A stretch of 64,000 nucleotides of DNA from Macrotis lagotis (taxonomy: Eukaryota; Chordata; Mammalia; Peramelemorphia; Peramelidae): the NCBI RefSeq assembly GCF_037893015.1, contig NC_133658.1, positions 255,596,397 through 255,660,396 on the forward strand, in the 5' to 3' direction. Made by a program: the position numbers and the translations under genes. Below, piece after piece: positions 31,883-47,030 of this stretch. The notes beneath the pieces are model-generated. The model searched no databases. It saw nothing but the letters and a program-made list of their open reading frames with translations, and was not told the DNA's origin. How positions within the stretch are numbered: the stretch's first letter is position 1; the number at the start of each line of letters is the position of its first letter.

Positions 31883-33559
31883 AAAATTATACCTAGCTCC
31901 AATTTATAATGATATTTAAACTCTCTGAATGACCATATAAAAAGATTTCTAAGTCCAAGTTTATATACTACTTATTAGAAGAAATATGTGATAAAACACT
32001 TTTGATCCCTTTTTGGAATTTGTTGACCTTGTAATTTGACCTATAACAGCCCATGACAATGTCAGAGACTGAATAGAGGCATTTATGAAACTACAAGTAA
32101 GAGGAATTAGGGAAATGGATGGAAATTGGGAATTGGAAGACATTGGGAAATAATAGTCATGATTTCTAAACTGTTTTTGAATTTCTAAAAAAGGAATTAA
32201 AACCTGATGCTTAAAGAGTAGTATAAGTGGATTTTGTTTTAGTTGACCAGAGTTAATTGATTTTTTTATGCTTTCATCTACAACTAAAGAAGAGCCTTTA
32301 TGCTAGAGGAGAAAAATTCTCAGATCAGTTCTTTTCCAAGACCATCATCATGAATGAGAGGTTGCAAATGCAAAATAATCATTTTGAAAAATGAAACCTA
32401 TTAAATTCAGGGCATTGTTACTTTCCATTGTGAGCCTATAGTGCCAGCGATTAAATTCCATTGTGAGTCTACAGTACTTGTTACCAACAACCTTTACTGT
32501 TATTAGCTGCTATTCTAAGGATATCAGATCTCCATAACTAAAGTGATGTGAAATCCCTCATATAAAACAATTTGCATAAATCAAATGGTCTCACAGTTTT
32601 GAGAATCCTGCTGAAAGAGCCTAGTTAAGCAGAGAAATGCAGCCCAGAGATTCATCTTTCATTTAAAACTCATCTTTCTTACTGTTTTTGGAGGCCTATT
32701 GATTATAAAAACAGACTGACCCCTTGTTTTTCTTTCTCTTCTTTATGAAGACATTAATTAAGACTCAATCATACTAATGATAATAACAATACATGGTCCT
32801 TTCTCCACAGTCCTATGAATAGAGAGCATTATTCCTAAAATTTTTTTCTCACCTGAAATAATGGGAAGGGCTGTTGTGGTCACTGCAGTTGAGGGGGCAT
32901 CCTAATCTTCTTAGAGGGTGTGGTGATTCAGGAGACCTTTAGGCTTTAATTTTGCTGGAAATGTAGGCTCATGGAAAATGAGAAGGAGGAAGGCCTTGAG
33001 AAGAAGGAAAGAAGAACAATCTGTAAATGTTAGTGTAACTTCAAAGTATAAGACTCTCCTCATTGGTAGAGATTGATTAATTAATGATCCATGTTTGCAT
33101 GGAAGGTTGTCAAGAACCTGAGAAAAGAAAATTTCATCTGGCTTCCAGTTTCAAAATTCTCTATAGGTTATAGAAGAGAAAGACTTTAGAATAAGTTGAC
33201 ATGTAGAGATCTTAACATTAGCTTATTATGCTAGAGACTTTGGGGAATTTCCACTTGAGTGAGGTCTAGGATCCTCTCCTTTGGTTGAACTGAGATTTCT
33301 TGTTCCATTAGGACAGCTTTTTCTTTCTGTGCATTGTATGGAATGTATTCTTATCTGCACTTGGTTTGGAAAATTTTGATTATGTGTTATTTGGTATATG
33401 TGGTGTCAGTGGTATTGATATTTTTTGGAAAGAAAAGTCTTGAAAATATAGGGTGGGGTACACTTCCCCATTAAAGGAATTGGTATAAGAAGCTTGGCTT
33501 GAAGATAAATATTATTTCCTCTAGGATAACAATATTTAGGGGCACAGATAGATGGTCCT
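31883..33559. other. unassigned sequence
   Basis: No gene or repeat family recognised. A 33-bp imperfect tandem duplication lies at about 32422-32487 ('ttccattgtgagcctatagt' and 'ttccattgtgagtctacagt'). Confidence 0.45.
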
Positions 33560-33755
33560 CACTGAGGAGAGCAGAATGGCCAGTCTCTGGTTCTAATCTC
33601 ATGCTCCCCTCCCTGCCAGGAATCAGAGTCTCCCTTGGAGAAGGATGGAGAAGAGACTCTAGCAATAGTTATCCATGCCTCCCAGGAAGTCACATCTAGA
33701 TAAACCCATGTGAGTAAAACACAGCACACAGACCCCTTACATGGGTAAAACCTCA
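33560..33755 (+). repeat. unclassified interspersed repeat, copy 2
   Basis: Second copy of the element at 16645-16850, same orientation. Overlapping frames on both strands here (33471-33780) encode nothing recognisable. Confidence 0.55.
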
Positions 33756-33779
33756 ATCCCTCAATATAAGATAAAGACA

Positions 33780-33905
33780 ATCATGCTTATTTTACAGATG
33801 AAGAAACTGAAGATGATAAAGGTGATGACACAGAGTTATACAACTAGCATTAGAGTCAGGATTTATATCTCAATTCCCTGATTTTAAGTCCAGTATTTAT
33901 TGTGT
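33780..33905 (-). repeat. MIR fragment
   Basis: 'ttttacagatgaagaaactg', 'cacagagttatacaactagc' and 'attagagtcaggatttatat'. Confidence 0.7.
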
Positions 33906-34239
33906 AGAACATAACTGGAAATTGAAAAGCTTTGAGGGTAAAAGAGAGAAGAGGATTATATGGGGCAGGTAATATATGGTTTTGAAGTCCAGATAGAGAG
34001 GATAATAAAGGCAGGACTTCCTGAATCCTTTCACAAAGCAGAGGTCTCAAAAGGAAATCGCCAATGACAGAAAGGGGACAAACCAAAAATGCCAAAGTGA
34101 ACAGTCATTAAATATGGTAGGTTGCTCCAGGGCAAGAAGGCTGCAGGCACCAAGGGAAGTTCCAGGATTGGCCATCAGTAGAAAAGATAAAATTTTAGAG
34201 ACCAGAAAGACAGAGACAGGACTGGAAGGAGAATACTTT
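33906..34239. other. unassigned sequence
   Basis: A 79-codon minus frame at 33856-34095 overlaps the MIR and is not recognisable. Confidence 0.45.
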
Positions 34240-34395
34240 ATATTTAGAACTGGAAGGGACCTTAGAAGTCTATGGGTCTAATCACTTGATTTTTACAGAT
34301 GAAGAAACTGAGACCCAGGGTGGTTATGTGATTTGACCAGAATATCCTTTTATAGGAAATATATGAGGTCATATCCAATCCAGGTTTTCCTGAAT
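34240..34395 (-). repeat. MIR/THER fragment
   Basis: 'gaactggaagggaccttaga', 'ttttacagatgaagaaactg' and 'agacccagggtggttatgtg', a clear antisense core with the leading 'ggaccttagaagtctatggg' block. Confidence 0.75.
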
Positions 34396-34399
34396 TTAA

Positions 34400-34713
34400 G
34401 GGGAAATGATATAGCACAGTAGACAGAGTAAGTGACCTTGGAGTTAGGAGGACTAGAGTTTGCATCCAGCCTCAGACACTTGGTTCATATAGCTATGTGA
34501 CCTTGGGCAAGTCACTTAACCCCAACTGCCTCAAATCCAGTGTCATCTTTAGTGGTCCTCATTCACATCTGACCACTGGACCCAGATGACTCTGGAGGAG
34601 AAAGTGAAGCTGGTGACTTAGCACAGCACCCCCTCACTCAAATTCAATTCACATGCTTATCATGGCTTCACCTCCCTGACATTGTGGCCTTCTTCAAAAA
34701 TGAAGGATGAGAC
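34400..34713 (+). mobile_element. marsupial SINE with extended 3' body
   Basis: tRNA-like head ('atagcacagtagacagagta'), 'tgaccttgggcaagtcactt', then a second body: 'gaccactggacccagatgac', 'tctggaggagaaagtgaagc' and 'catggcttcacctccctgac', ending 'cttcaaaaatgaaggatgag'. The L1 that follows appears to have inserted into its tail. Sequence resembling the tail's continuation ('aatgaaggacaaacac') resumes at 41202, after the L1. Confidence 0.8.
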
Positions 34714-35414
34714 TTTTGGCCAAGGTGGTGAAGAGAAGACAGGCACTGTGATAAGTTCTCCTCTTTCTCCTCAAAAACAACATGAGAGAAACCTCTTAAC
34801 AGAAATTCAATCAACAAAACTCAGAAAGAGAAGGTAGGAGAAGAACACTTACCAAAAAGGCCTGTCTCAGGAGACCATGGGTGAACCAGGAGATGAGAGC
34901 AGAGGATCAGGGCAGGAACAGCAGCTGGTGGAAGCCAGAGGGCCAACCTCAGCCACAGAGATTTCAGTGAGTGGCAGGTGCGAAATCCAACTTTGACCAG
35001 AAGAAGAGGAGCTACAGGAGGGTGAGTTCCAGCACAGAGTCTCAGAGCACACTTGAAAAACAACCAGCTGGGCTGAGGACCTGAGCTCCATACTTTCAGC
35101 AGAGCCCTTTGCCCAGAACAAACAATAAACAAGTCCCTCCCCCACAGCCACCCCACCCCCTCTCAGGGCAACAGAGTTTATTCAATGGAAAGAGATTAAC
35201 TCCCTCCCCCCAGGGCCCAGACCATTGTTCAAGGTCAACTCAGACCCTGCTGCTGAGGACCTCAAACACCCCAGAGAAAGCAACCAGCTCCCCCTACTGA
35301 CTGGCCCTTGGAATTGCTAAGCCAAGTGACCAAAGCCTCTAGGATCTTCAAAAGCAAACCTCTGAGAGCCAGCTTCCCCCTTCCCTCCTGCCCCCAACAT
35401 AAGATCCTAGAAAG

Positions 35415-36477
35415 ATGAAAAAAGACCAGAGGAAAGGGGTGCCCAATGGAGAAATACTTAGAAGGAACAGATTCTAACCCAGAGAGATCTGGCACTACTG
35501 AGGAGAATTTCAATTGGTCTCCAGCCCAGAAAGACTTCCTTGAGGAATCAGGAAAGAACTTAAAAATCAGTTGGAAAAATTGGGAAAAGAAATTCAAGAA
35601 AAAATTAACATGTTGCAAGAGAAAATTAATATCTCCCAACAAGAAAACAAATCCTTGGAAAATATAATTGGACAAATACAAAATGAGAATAACTCAGATC
35701 TTCAATTGGGCAAATGCAAAAAAGAAAATGATTCTCTCAAAACTAAACTTGGGCAAATGGAAAACTGCTTCAAAAATAAAATTGGCCAACTGGAAAAGGA
35801 GTTGCAAAAGATAAATGCAGAAAAATTTTCCTCTCTAAAAAAGGAATGACTTCATGAGATAACAAGATTGCATTAAACAAAATGAAAAGATGGAAAAAAA
35901 AGAAGAAAATGTAAAATACCTCATCAGCAAAACCACTGACCTCAAGAACAGATCAAGATGGTAGAACTTGAGAATTATAGGCCTTCCTGCAAACATTGAT
36001 GAGAAAAAAAGCCTGGACTTAATATTATAAGATCTAGTGATGGAAAATTGCCCTGATATCATGGAACCAGAGGGAAAAATAGTTATTGAAAGAATACATC
36101 AATCCCCTCCAGAAAGAGATCCTAAAATGAAAACACCAAGGAATGTTGTGGCCAAATTCAAGAACTATCAGATAAAAGAAAAAATCCTGCAAGCAGCCAG
36201 AAAGAAAAAAAACATTAAATACCAAGGAGCCAAAGTAAGGATTATGCAAGATCTGGCTGCAGCAGCTTTAAGGGATCAAAGGACCTGGAATGAGATATTC
36301 TGAAGATCAAGAGAACTTGAACTGCAGCCAAGAATCCACTACCTGGCACAGCTGAGCCTTCTTTTCCAAGGGAAAAGATGGACATTTAATGAAATGGGAG
36401 ACTTCCAATATTTTATGATGAAAAGACCAGAGCTAAATAGAAAATTTGGACATCAGGAGGCTCAAGAGACACATTAA
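35415..36477 (+). pseudogene. L1 ORF1 (RNA-binding chaperone), broken
   Basis: ORF1p coats L1 RNA as a trimer. The likely start is the ATG at 35415 (MKKDQRKG), but an in-frame stop follows after 20 codons. A plus-strand frame at 35571-35849 encodes a Leu/Ile-rich, heptad-like coiled coil (QEKINISQQENKSLENII), and 36037-36303 encodes the RNA-binding and C-terminal part (VIERIHQSPPERDP, then KILQAARKKKNIKYQGAKV and MQDLAAAALRDQRTWNEIF), closed by an early stop. Sequence still resembling ORF1 runs on to a stop near 36475. At least two frame changes and several stops separate these pieces. Upstream is the L1 5' UTR; downstream is the ~600-base spacer before ORF2. Confidence 0.85.
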
Positions 36478-37086
36478 AAGGTAAAAAAAAAGGGTAAAGA
36501 AAAAAAGTTCTATCCAAAAAGATGAAACTGGCTATATACCCACTTGTGAGAAAAAGTCTCATAACTCTTGAGAATTGCAACTCTATTAGAGAAAATACAC
36601 AGCCAGAAGTGATGGACATTCATAACTTTTCTGTGACTCAGATAGAATGATTTAAAAACAATACCTTCTTAAAAAGGGGGAACAGTAAGGAGATGGGAGT
36701 ATGCAGGAGACTGAATGGGGTAAATCTCATTACATCAAGAGGTACAAAAGACCTATTGTAATTGAGGGGAATGAGGGAGGAGATGAGAACCACTTGAATC
36801 TTCATCTCATCAGACCTGGCTTTAAGTTAACTTAGAAACAGTCAGTTAAGTTAAGAAATTTATCTTACCTTTCAAGCATTAAAAGGGGAGGGGGGCCAGG
36901 GAGGGGGAGAAAAAGGAGAACAAATAGAAGGAAGGGAGGAAGGGGAAAAGAGAAAGGGGAGGGGGTTGATATAAGAGGGAAAACACACTGAAGGTGGTGG
37001 TATTCAGAAACAAGACACTGTGGAATATGGATAAAGGGGAAAAATTCAAACAGAAGGAAGATAGCATAGAGGGCAATAAAGAGTTA
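36478..37086 (+). other. L1 inter-ORF spacer with near-homopurine tract
   Basis: About 600 bases between ORF1 and ORF2 remnants with no coding frame. 36881-36966 is almost entirely purine with several G4-G6 runs (a minus-strand frame through it, 36879-37076, is a composition artefact). Confidence 0.7.
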
Positions 37087-40841
<3,755 letters not shown>

Positions 40842-41289
40842 TAATCAACCTTGATGGACTTGCTCATTCCATCAGTGCAACAACCAGGGACAATTTTGGG
40901 CTTTCTGCAATGGAGAATACTATCTGTATCCAGAGAAAGAATTATGGACTTTGAACAAAGACCGAAGAATATTACCTTCAAATTAGAAAAAAAGTTATCT
41001 TTTTATGTAATTTTACTATCTCATACTTTATTTTTCTTCCTTAAGGATATGATTTCTCTGTCATCACATTCAACTGAGATCAATGTATACCATGGAAACA
41101 ATGTAAAGACTGACAGAATGCCTTCTGTGGGGGATAGTAGGGGAAGCAAGAATGGGGGGGAAATTGTAAACTCAAAATAAATAAAATCTTTCTTAAAAAA
41201 CAATGAAGGACAAACACTTAACTGACTTGTTACCAGTGCATTACCAGAACTGAATTAATGGCTTTCTTCTCAGCACATGCCCCCTCTCC

Positions 41290-41790
41290 CAAGTTTCCCA
41301 TTCTAGTAATGATACTACCATCTGTCTAGGCACTCAGGAGCTTCACCTCAGAGTCATTTTTGCTTCAATTGCTAAGTATTTATTTGCATCACTTACCAAT
41401 TGATTTTGTCATGGAATAGCTCTCCTACATTCATCCCTTTATTTCCACTCATGATTCTTCCATCTACATAGAAGTCCTTATTATTCCCTTCTGAACATCG
41501 CAAGAATTTATTAATTTAATGAGATTCCCTTTCTGCAGACTTTTCCCCATTCCAAGTGAACTTCCCAGAGATGCCAAGATTAACTTCTTGATTCATAGGT
41601 TTGGGCCTTGTCAGTCTTATTCAAAAAAACTTCAGTGGTTCCTCACTGTCTGCAGGACAAAACACAACTCTTTCAACTGACATTTAAAGTGCTTGCCATC
41701 TGGATTCAATCTACCTTTTTCAGTATCATTTCATACTATATCTCTTTACATACATATTGTTTTATTGGCTAGACCTCAACCTCATCCTGT
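41290..41790 (+). repeat. LINE-2, 3' UTR-proximal part
   Basis: 'aggagcttcacctcagagtc', 'tcattttt-gcttcaattgc' type wording, 'ttcagtggttcctcactgtc', 'tgcaggacaaaacacaactc' and 'gtgcttgccatctggattca' follow the order of the L2 region just before its 3' end. Confidence 0.65.
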
Positions 41791-41842
41791 ATTATTCATG
41801 GTTTCTTGAACTTAAACTTAGAGATCAAACAGTCTAATCCCA

Positions 41843-42200
41843 TCATTTTAATGGGTGAAATTGATGTCCTAGAGGTTGAGGGATGACTTTTAGAAGTTTT
41901 AAGACACCAAAAGTTAAGTCACTGACCTGTATGCACATAACTATGTGTGACCACTGCCTGGAACACATAGTCACTGTTCTGGTCTTTTTACTTTTAACTA
42001 TGTTTTTGACCATACCAATCCACTCAGTGGAAATATCAAACTTTTTGTGGCATCGATAGACTGCTAGTCTTCTATTTCTAAGATCTCTTTTTGTTGTTTC
42101 ACTACCTAGATGGTATGCACAATTACGGATCTTTACAAAAGAATCAACTTTCAAGCACTCATCCCTGGAAAGTCCTCCCTCTTCCCTGAATTTGCAATAT
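41843..42200 (-). other. open frame of unknown origin
   Basis: A 103-codon minus frame (ATG at 42154) that stays open upstream of that ATG by roughly 20 further codons. The product is rich in Lys, Arg and Cys (for example LRNRRLAVYRCHKKFDIST, then EWIGMVKNIVKSKKTRTVT). It does not look like L1, L2 or a SINE shadow, and I cannot name a family. It sits between an L2 and an L1 3' end, so it may be a fragment of another mobile element or a processed pseudogene exon. No start context, splice or poly(A) evidence. Confidence 0.25.
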
Positions 42201-42234
42201 TTTAATGAATTTCAGTAATGTATCTTGGCATAAT

Positions 42235-42680
42235 TGAGTAATATATAGATATAAGAACCAAGAGAACATTGTACACATTAACAAAAACATAGCGAGATGA
42301 TCAACTATCATAGATGCAACTCCTTTCAGCAGTTCAGAGATCCAGAACAATCCTGAGACACCCAGAGGAAAACTGTGGAGTCTGAACAAAGCATACTATG
42401 TTCATTTAAAAAAAAACTTCTTTTGTGCTTTTCCTTTCTTTCTAAAGTTTTTTCTTTTCCCTTAGTTCTAATTCCTCTTTCATAACATGACTAATATGGA
42501 AAAATGTTAAACATAATTTTTCATGTACAACTTTTACCAGGTTATTTGCCACCTTGAGGAGGGAAAAAAATGTTAGAAAAATGTGAAACTCATAAATTTG
42601 CAATTGAATAAATGTTGAAAACTACTTTAGCATGTAACTGGAAAAATAAAATAAAAATTCAATTGAAAAAACAAAACACA
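42235..42680 (+). repeat. LINE-1 3' end, 5'-truncated
   Basis: 'ccaagagaacattgtacaca' and 'ttaacaaaaacatagcgaga' are the last ORF2 codons. Then come the 3' UTR ('aggttatttgccaccttgag', 'caattgaataaatgttgaaa') and an A-rich tail at about 42640-42690. A different subfamily from the 34.7-kb L1. Confidence 0.75.
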
Positions 42681-42690
42681 ACACACAAAA

Positions 42691-44079
42691 AGGAATATAT
42701 ATATATAGTCATATAAGGAAAAACTGTTGAAATGACTAGAAATCCACAGGAAACAAGATAAGAAAATTAGCATTAAAATTCATCTCTTCAAATGTTTATT
42801 TGAGCCCACATGCCCAAAATTTAGGTTGCAAATTACATGAATTAAAGGTCCTAACTCAGACATCTGATTTGGATTTCAAAGCAAGTGAGTAACCCTTGGT
42901 TAAAACCAATGACTAACATATGACTCTGCCTGAGCATATCTAATTCAAAAGGAAAAGGAAAAGGTGGGAATGAAGTGGTATTAAATTAGGAGTCTTACTC
43001 ATGTGAAGAAACCCAAGAAGCAGGGATGGAGAAAATTTTGTTAAAGTTAAAAAGAAAGAAAACAAAAACAGCTTGATCATTAGACCACCTTTCAAAAAGA
43101 AGGAATAAGTGGGAAGACAAATCACAAATCACTTGTGTGCTATGATAAAATAGTTCTAGAGAAGCTAGGGAACTTTTAAAGTTAGGGAAATTGAATTATC
43201 TATTCTAGACTTTTGCTTGAAGTGTGTGTGTGTGAATGTGTGCATGAGTGTATGTGTATTGCAGCCCCCTCAGCATATTCACAGATTTCATATACTCTAC
43301 CTGTAGAGTGGGAGAGATATTGCGATGAGAGTTAATTGGAAGAGAAGTCTGTATTTAAGACAAAATAGGGTCTTATTTAAAAAGTAACAGGAATGAAATA
43401 GTTCTGTTTCCATTGTGCTAATGACTCCAGTTATAAAAAAAATTAAGTCTGGGGTTGCAAGTTTCTGAATAGGTATATACTTCATGGATGATAGCATGAT
43501 GTTTACAGAGAATGGGAACTGAGGAAGTAAGAATGAGCTTTTAAGCAAAGCCCAGATAGGAAAGCTCAGTGAGGAAGATAGGTATACAAATAACCATCAT
43601 AGATGGAAGATTTAGAATTATTGATATGAAAGTAAGGTGATGGTGTAAAAGACAAATAGATGTTTTTCAGGCCACCTAGTTGGAGAAGAAGGATATGGAA
43701 CTAAGAAATGTCAGGTTTTTCTGGGGTGGGAAAAGCAGTAAGAAGACCTAAATGAGTCATACATGCCAACTCTTATTGGTCCAAGTAGAAAATAATAGAG
43801 TTGAATCCAAATCTAGTGCCATCTGCCTGAGCCACAATGTAGGATAATATAGTCTAATTTCCAAGGTTTTGGAGGACTTCAAAAGAAAATCCTGGTAACA
43901 TTAGACTGGTAAAACAATTGTAGGTATATATCAGAGAACTTCTAGAAATGATAGAAAAACCACTGCATACTGTTGACTCTTGGGAATATAGATGAGTAGT
44001 GCTATTTCTTGCCCTTAGCTCTATCTATGTAGATTTCTAAATTTAATTTGGATGCAAAAGGAGATAAGGCTTTAGCTTT
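42691..44079. other. unassigned sequence
   Basis: No gene recognised. Short (TG)n-rich stretch at 43221-43260. Minus frames at 42940-43125 and 43297-43548 are not recognisable. Confidence 0.45.
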
Positions 44080-44158
44080 GGCAACTCACCCTGACCTCCA
44101 GTCAATATTATGTTATCACATATGAATTCATTTGCAAATCTGTCTTGTAATATATTCA
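44080..44158. repeat. inverted repeat, left arm (79 bp)
   Basis: Complementary to 44566-44644 with about 8 mismatches in 79 bases, mostly transitions. Shared core 'ctgacctccagtcaat' and 'catttgcaaatctg'. Confidence 0.88.
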
Positions 44159-44461
44159 GGAAGAAGATGCTGAAAGGTCTAGCTAATAATGCTTCAGTAA
44201 GAGCTATGATCTAAGAGTCTCATTACCACAGAGTGTCTTTGAAGATAGCCTCAGGAGAATCTCCCCAACCCACTAGTCCATGGGTCTTCTAGATTATGAA
44301 TATGGCCCATGACCACTGTCCCTTAGCCCATATAAGAGCCCTTGTGATCCTCATCAGGTACTGGGAGACCATATTGAAGTGTGTAATGATGCTTTGAGCT
44401 AGCTACCAGTGAGTCTGATTCTCCAGCTACCAGGATCCTCATGATGCTTTTCTTAATATTT
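44159..44461. other. unassigned sequence between the inverted-repeat arms
   Basis: No recognised family. Together with the SINE at 44462-44563 it forms the loop. Confidence 0.4.
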
Positions 44462-44563
44462 CTTTTTTTTTAAATTTTTTTGCAAGGCAATAGGATTAAG
44501 TGACTTGCCCAAGGTCACACAATACTATGTGTGTGAATACTATGTGTCTGAGGTCAGATTTGA
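44462..44563 (-). repeat. short tRNA-derived SINE, partial
   Basis: T-rich tail, 'tttgcaaggcaataggatta', 'agtgacttgcccaaggtcac', then 'tgtctgaggtcagatttgaa'. The head is missing. A 'gtgaatactatgtgt' unit is imperfectly repeated inside. Confidence 0.7.
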
Positions 44564-44565
44564 AC

Positions 44566-44644
44566 TGAATATATTTCAAGGCAGATTTGCAAATGGATTC
44601 ATATGCGATAACATAACATTGACTGGAGGTCAGGGCGAGTTGGT
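44566..44644. repeat. inverted repeat, right arm (79 bp)
   Basis: Partner of 44080-44158. Begins directly after the partial SINE. Confidence 0.88.
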
Positions 44645-44799
44645 CAATAAACTTTGATATGTCTTCCATCCTTATCTATCTATGGAATTTTGACAAGACA
44701 TCAAAGATTCCCATGATAGAGGATTGTGTGTAGGTGAGGATGAAGGAAGAGAAGCTAATAAAAATCATCCTTTTCAATGTCACGCCAAAGGAAAGAGAA

Positions 44800-45045
44800 A
44801 GGAATATGTATTTATTAGGCACCTTCTATATGCCAAACATATAGTTGTATTACATAGATATTGTGTCATTTAATCTTCACAATAATCCTGTGACATAGGG
44901 GCTATTATTATCTTTTTTATACTTTAGCAAACTGAGGCAGACAGAAGTTAAGTGACTTGTCTAGAGGCATATAGCTAATAAGTGTCTGAGTCTAGATCTG
45001 AACTCATGTCTTCCTCACTTTAGATCTAGCTTTATTCACTGAACA
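44800..45045 (-). repeat. MIR/THER-type SINE
   Basis: 'tgtcatttaatcttcacaat', 'aatcctgtgacataggggct', 'caaactgaggcagacagaag' and 'gaactcatgtcttcctcact'. Nearly full antisense copy. Confidence 0.8.
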
Positions 45046-45054
45046 ACCTAGCTA

Positions 45055-45290
45055 CAATATAATAGCATTTCTATGGTGATTGAAGATTTGCAAAAAATTT
45101 TACAAATATTATTTCATTTTATCCTCATACAACTCAAGGGGGACATAAGGAAACTGAGTCAGGTAGAGGTTAAGTGATTTTCTTAGGGTTACACAACTTT
45201 TAAAGTATCTGAGGCAAGATTTGAACTCAGGTCTTCCTGACCCTAGGCCTGGTGCTCTATGCATTTATGGGGTCACCTAGCTGTCAACGA
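45055..45290 (-). repeat. MIR/THER-type SINE
   Basis: 'atttcattttatcctcatac', 'ggaaactgagtcaggtagag', 'gatttgaactcaggtcttcc', 'tgaccctaggcctggtgctc' and 'ggtcacctagctgtc'. Directly follows the previous copy in the same orientation. Confidence 0.8.
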
Positions 45291-46174
45291 CAGAAAGCTC
45301 ATGGTTGAATGTCAATGCTTGGTATGTTGTGTTTTCCCTTCATTATACCTACATGCTTCCTGATACACAGGAGTCCTAACTGACTTTGGGAGTGCTCTGT
45401 GGTCCTGGACTCTTATAGCATAGCTCTTACTAGAGCAATAGTAGCTAGACCTATCAGCATTTCCCTCCATAATTCTTTAGCTCCTCATGCATCTAAACTA
45501 AATTTAAAAATCTAAAAAGATACAGCTGAGGGAAAGAAATATCAAATAAGTTTAAGAACATGATGCAACCTGACAACAGAAAATTATTTTAAAAGCTATA
45601 TAGAGAGAAAGAAGACTCAAAGAAAGGACAGAACTCATTGCTCCTTGTGGGGGTTGAGGGTGGAGGTGGAATGGGATAACTGACAAGAGAGGAAATGTAG
45701 ACAGATCAAACCTTCTCTTGATCTTTTCTTTGTCAATAAGACTTATCTCTGCTCTGGAAATGATGAACAAAAATGGCAAATAAGGATTACTACAACTTGA
45801 AATCTAAGAGGACTACACCAACTAACCAAGTGATTGGTGACATGAGTTGTACTTTATGTTTATTATAGTGAGGAGTATGCTATGCAAGATATCCTTCTCA
45901 TTTGTCTTTACCAGAATTGTCATTCTTCAAGGTCTGATTGCTAGAAAACAGAACTATTGGAGATAGTCTATAGCTGCGGGAGGGCAAATTGGGAGTAGTG
46001 GCTAAAGAGAAAGGCAGAGAAGACCTAGCCACTGTTGATAAATTTGTTATTTAGCCCATATGAACTATATTCTCAGGTACTAAAAAAGTGGCGAATGCAA
46101 TTGCTGAGTTAATGTCATTGACACTTGAATGACCATGGAAAACAGAAGAGTTATCACTGCTATGGAGAAGTAGC
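45291..46174. other. unassigned sequence
   Basis: Nothing recognised. Confidence 0.45.
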
Positions 46175-46395
46175 TGCATGATACAAGACATAGATTGCCT
46201 GGCCTGGAGTTGGCCTCAGAATTTCCTGAGTGACCTTGGGCAAGTCACTTAACCTTTGTTTTGTCTCAATTTTCCTCATCTGTAAAATAATATAATAAGA
46301 GTCTCAGGGTTGTTTTGAGGATTAAATGAGAATAATTGTAAAGTGCTTAGCAGAATGTTAAACTCATGGTAAGTGATAGATTTATTATTGTTTCT
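46175..46395 (+). repeat. MIR SINE, well preserved
   Basis: 'gagtgaccttgggcaagtca', 'tttcctcatctgtaaaataa', 'cagggttgttttgaggatta', 'aatgagaataattgtaaagt' and 'gatttattatt'. Confidence 0.85.
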
Positions 46396-46784
46396 ATTAC
46401 ACAGACAATGGTCCTTCAAAGAAGTGAATCAAGCCTTCCTATTCTAGTCAAGTTAGTTTGACTTTGATTTGGGGGAAAAACCAGTAAAGTGAATCATTAA
46501 AGAGGTGCTTACTGATGGTTTAGAAAAGGAAGCAGTGATTACAAAGAGCTCATATGGATGACTTCATCAAGTATAGTACTTTAAAAAATAGCATGACAAA
46601 GCTAATATATCAAAATAAAGTATAATTTATCTAGATTTTTGCAAATTTTTTCCCAAATTTTCCAATTTTTTTATCTTGTTCTTATAGAATAAGAATTATA
46701 ATGGAATAATAATTAATCTAGTACAATTTAATGATTATCAATAATATAAAATTATTAATAAATGACAGACTCAGAATAATAACA
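46396..46784. other. unassigned sequence
   Basis: AT-rich, nothing recognised. Confidence 0.45.
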
Positions 46785-47030
46785 GTATTTATTTATATAA
46801 CCTTTTTAAAGTTCACAATACACTTGATGTATAATGTCTCATTTGAACTTCGTGACAACTTTATAAGCTGAGGTTTCTTGTTATATCTGTCCTATAGAGG
46901 AGAAAACTGAGACTGAGAGAGGTTAAAGTACTTGCCCAGAGTCATAATAGATATTGTGTGAGACAAGATTCTACCTCATGTTTTCTTAAGTTCAAGAGCT
47001 CAACCTACTCTTCCACTTGGCTACTTAGAA
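46785..47030 (-). repeat. MIR SINE
   Basis: 'tctcatttgaacttcgtgac', 'gagaaaactgagactgagag', 'ttaaagtacttgcccagagt' and 'ctactcttccacttggctac'. Confidence 0.75.

Noticed and set aside
33471-33780. Overlapping frames of 64-73 codons on both strands
   Set aside because: Lie over the unclassified repeat; the homologous copy at 16.7 kb does not preserve the same frames.
34821-35681. Several 63-139-codon frames on both strands
   Set aside because: They lie in the L1 5' UTR and antisense to ORF1, and do not resemble any protein.
36879-37076. 65-codon minus frame rich in Phe, Leu, Pro and Ser
   Set aside because: Antisense of the homopurine L1 spacer.
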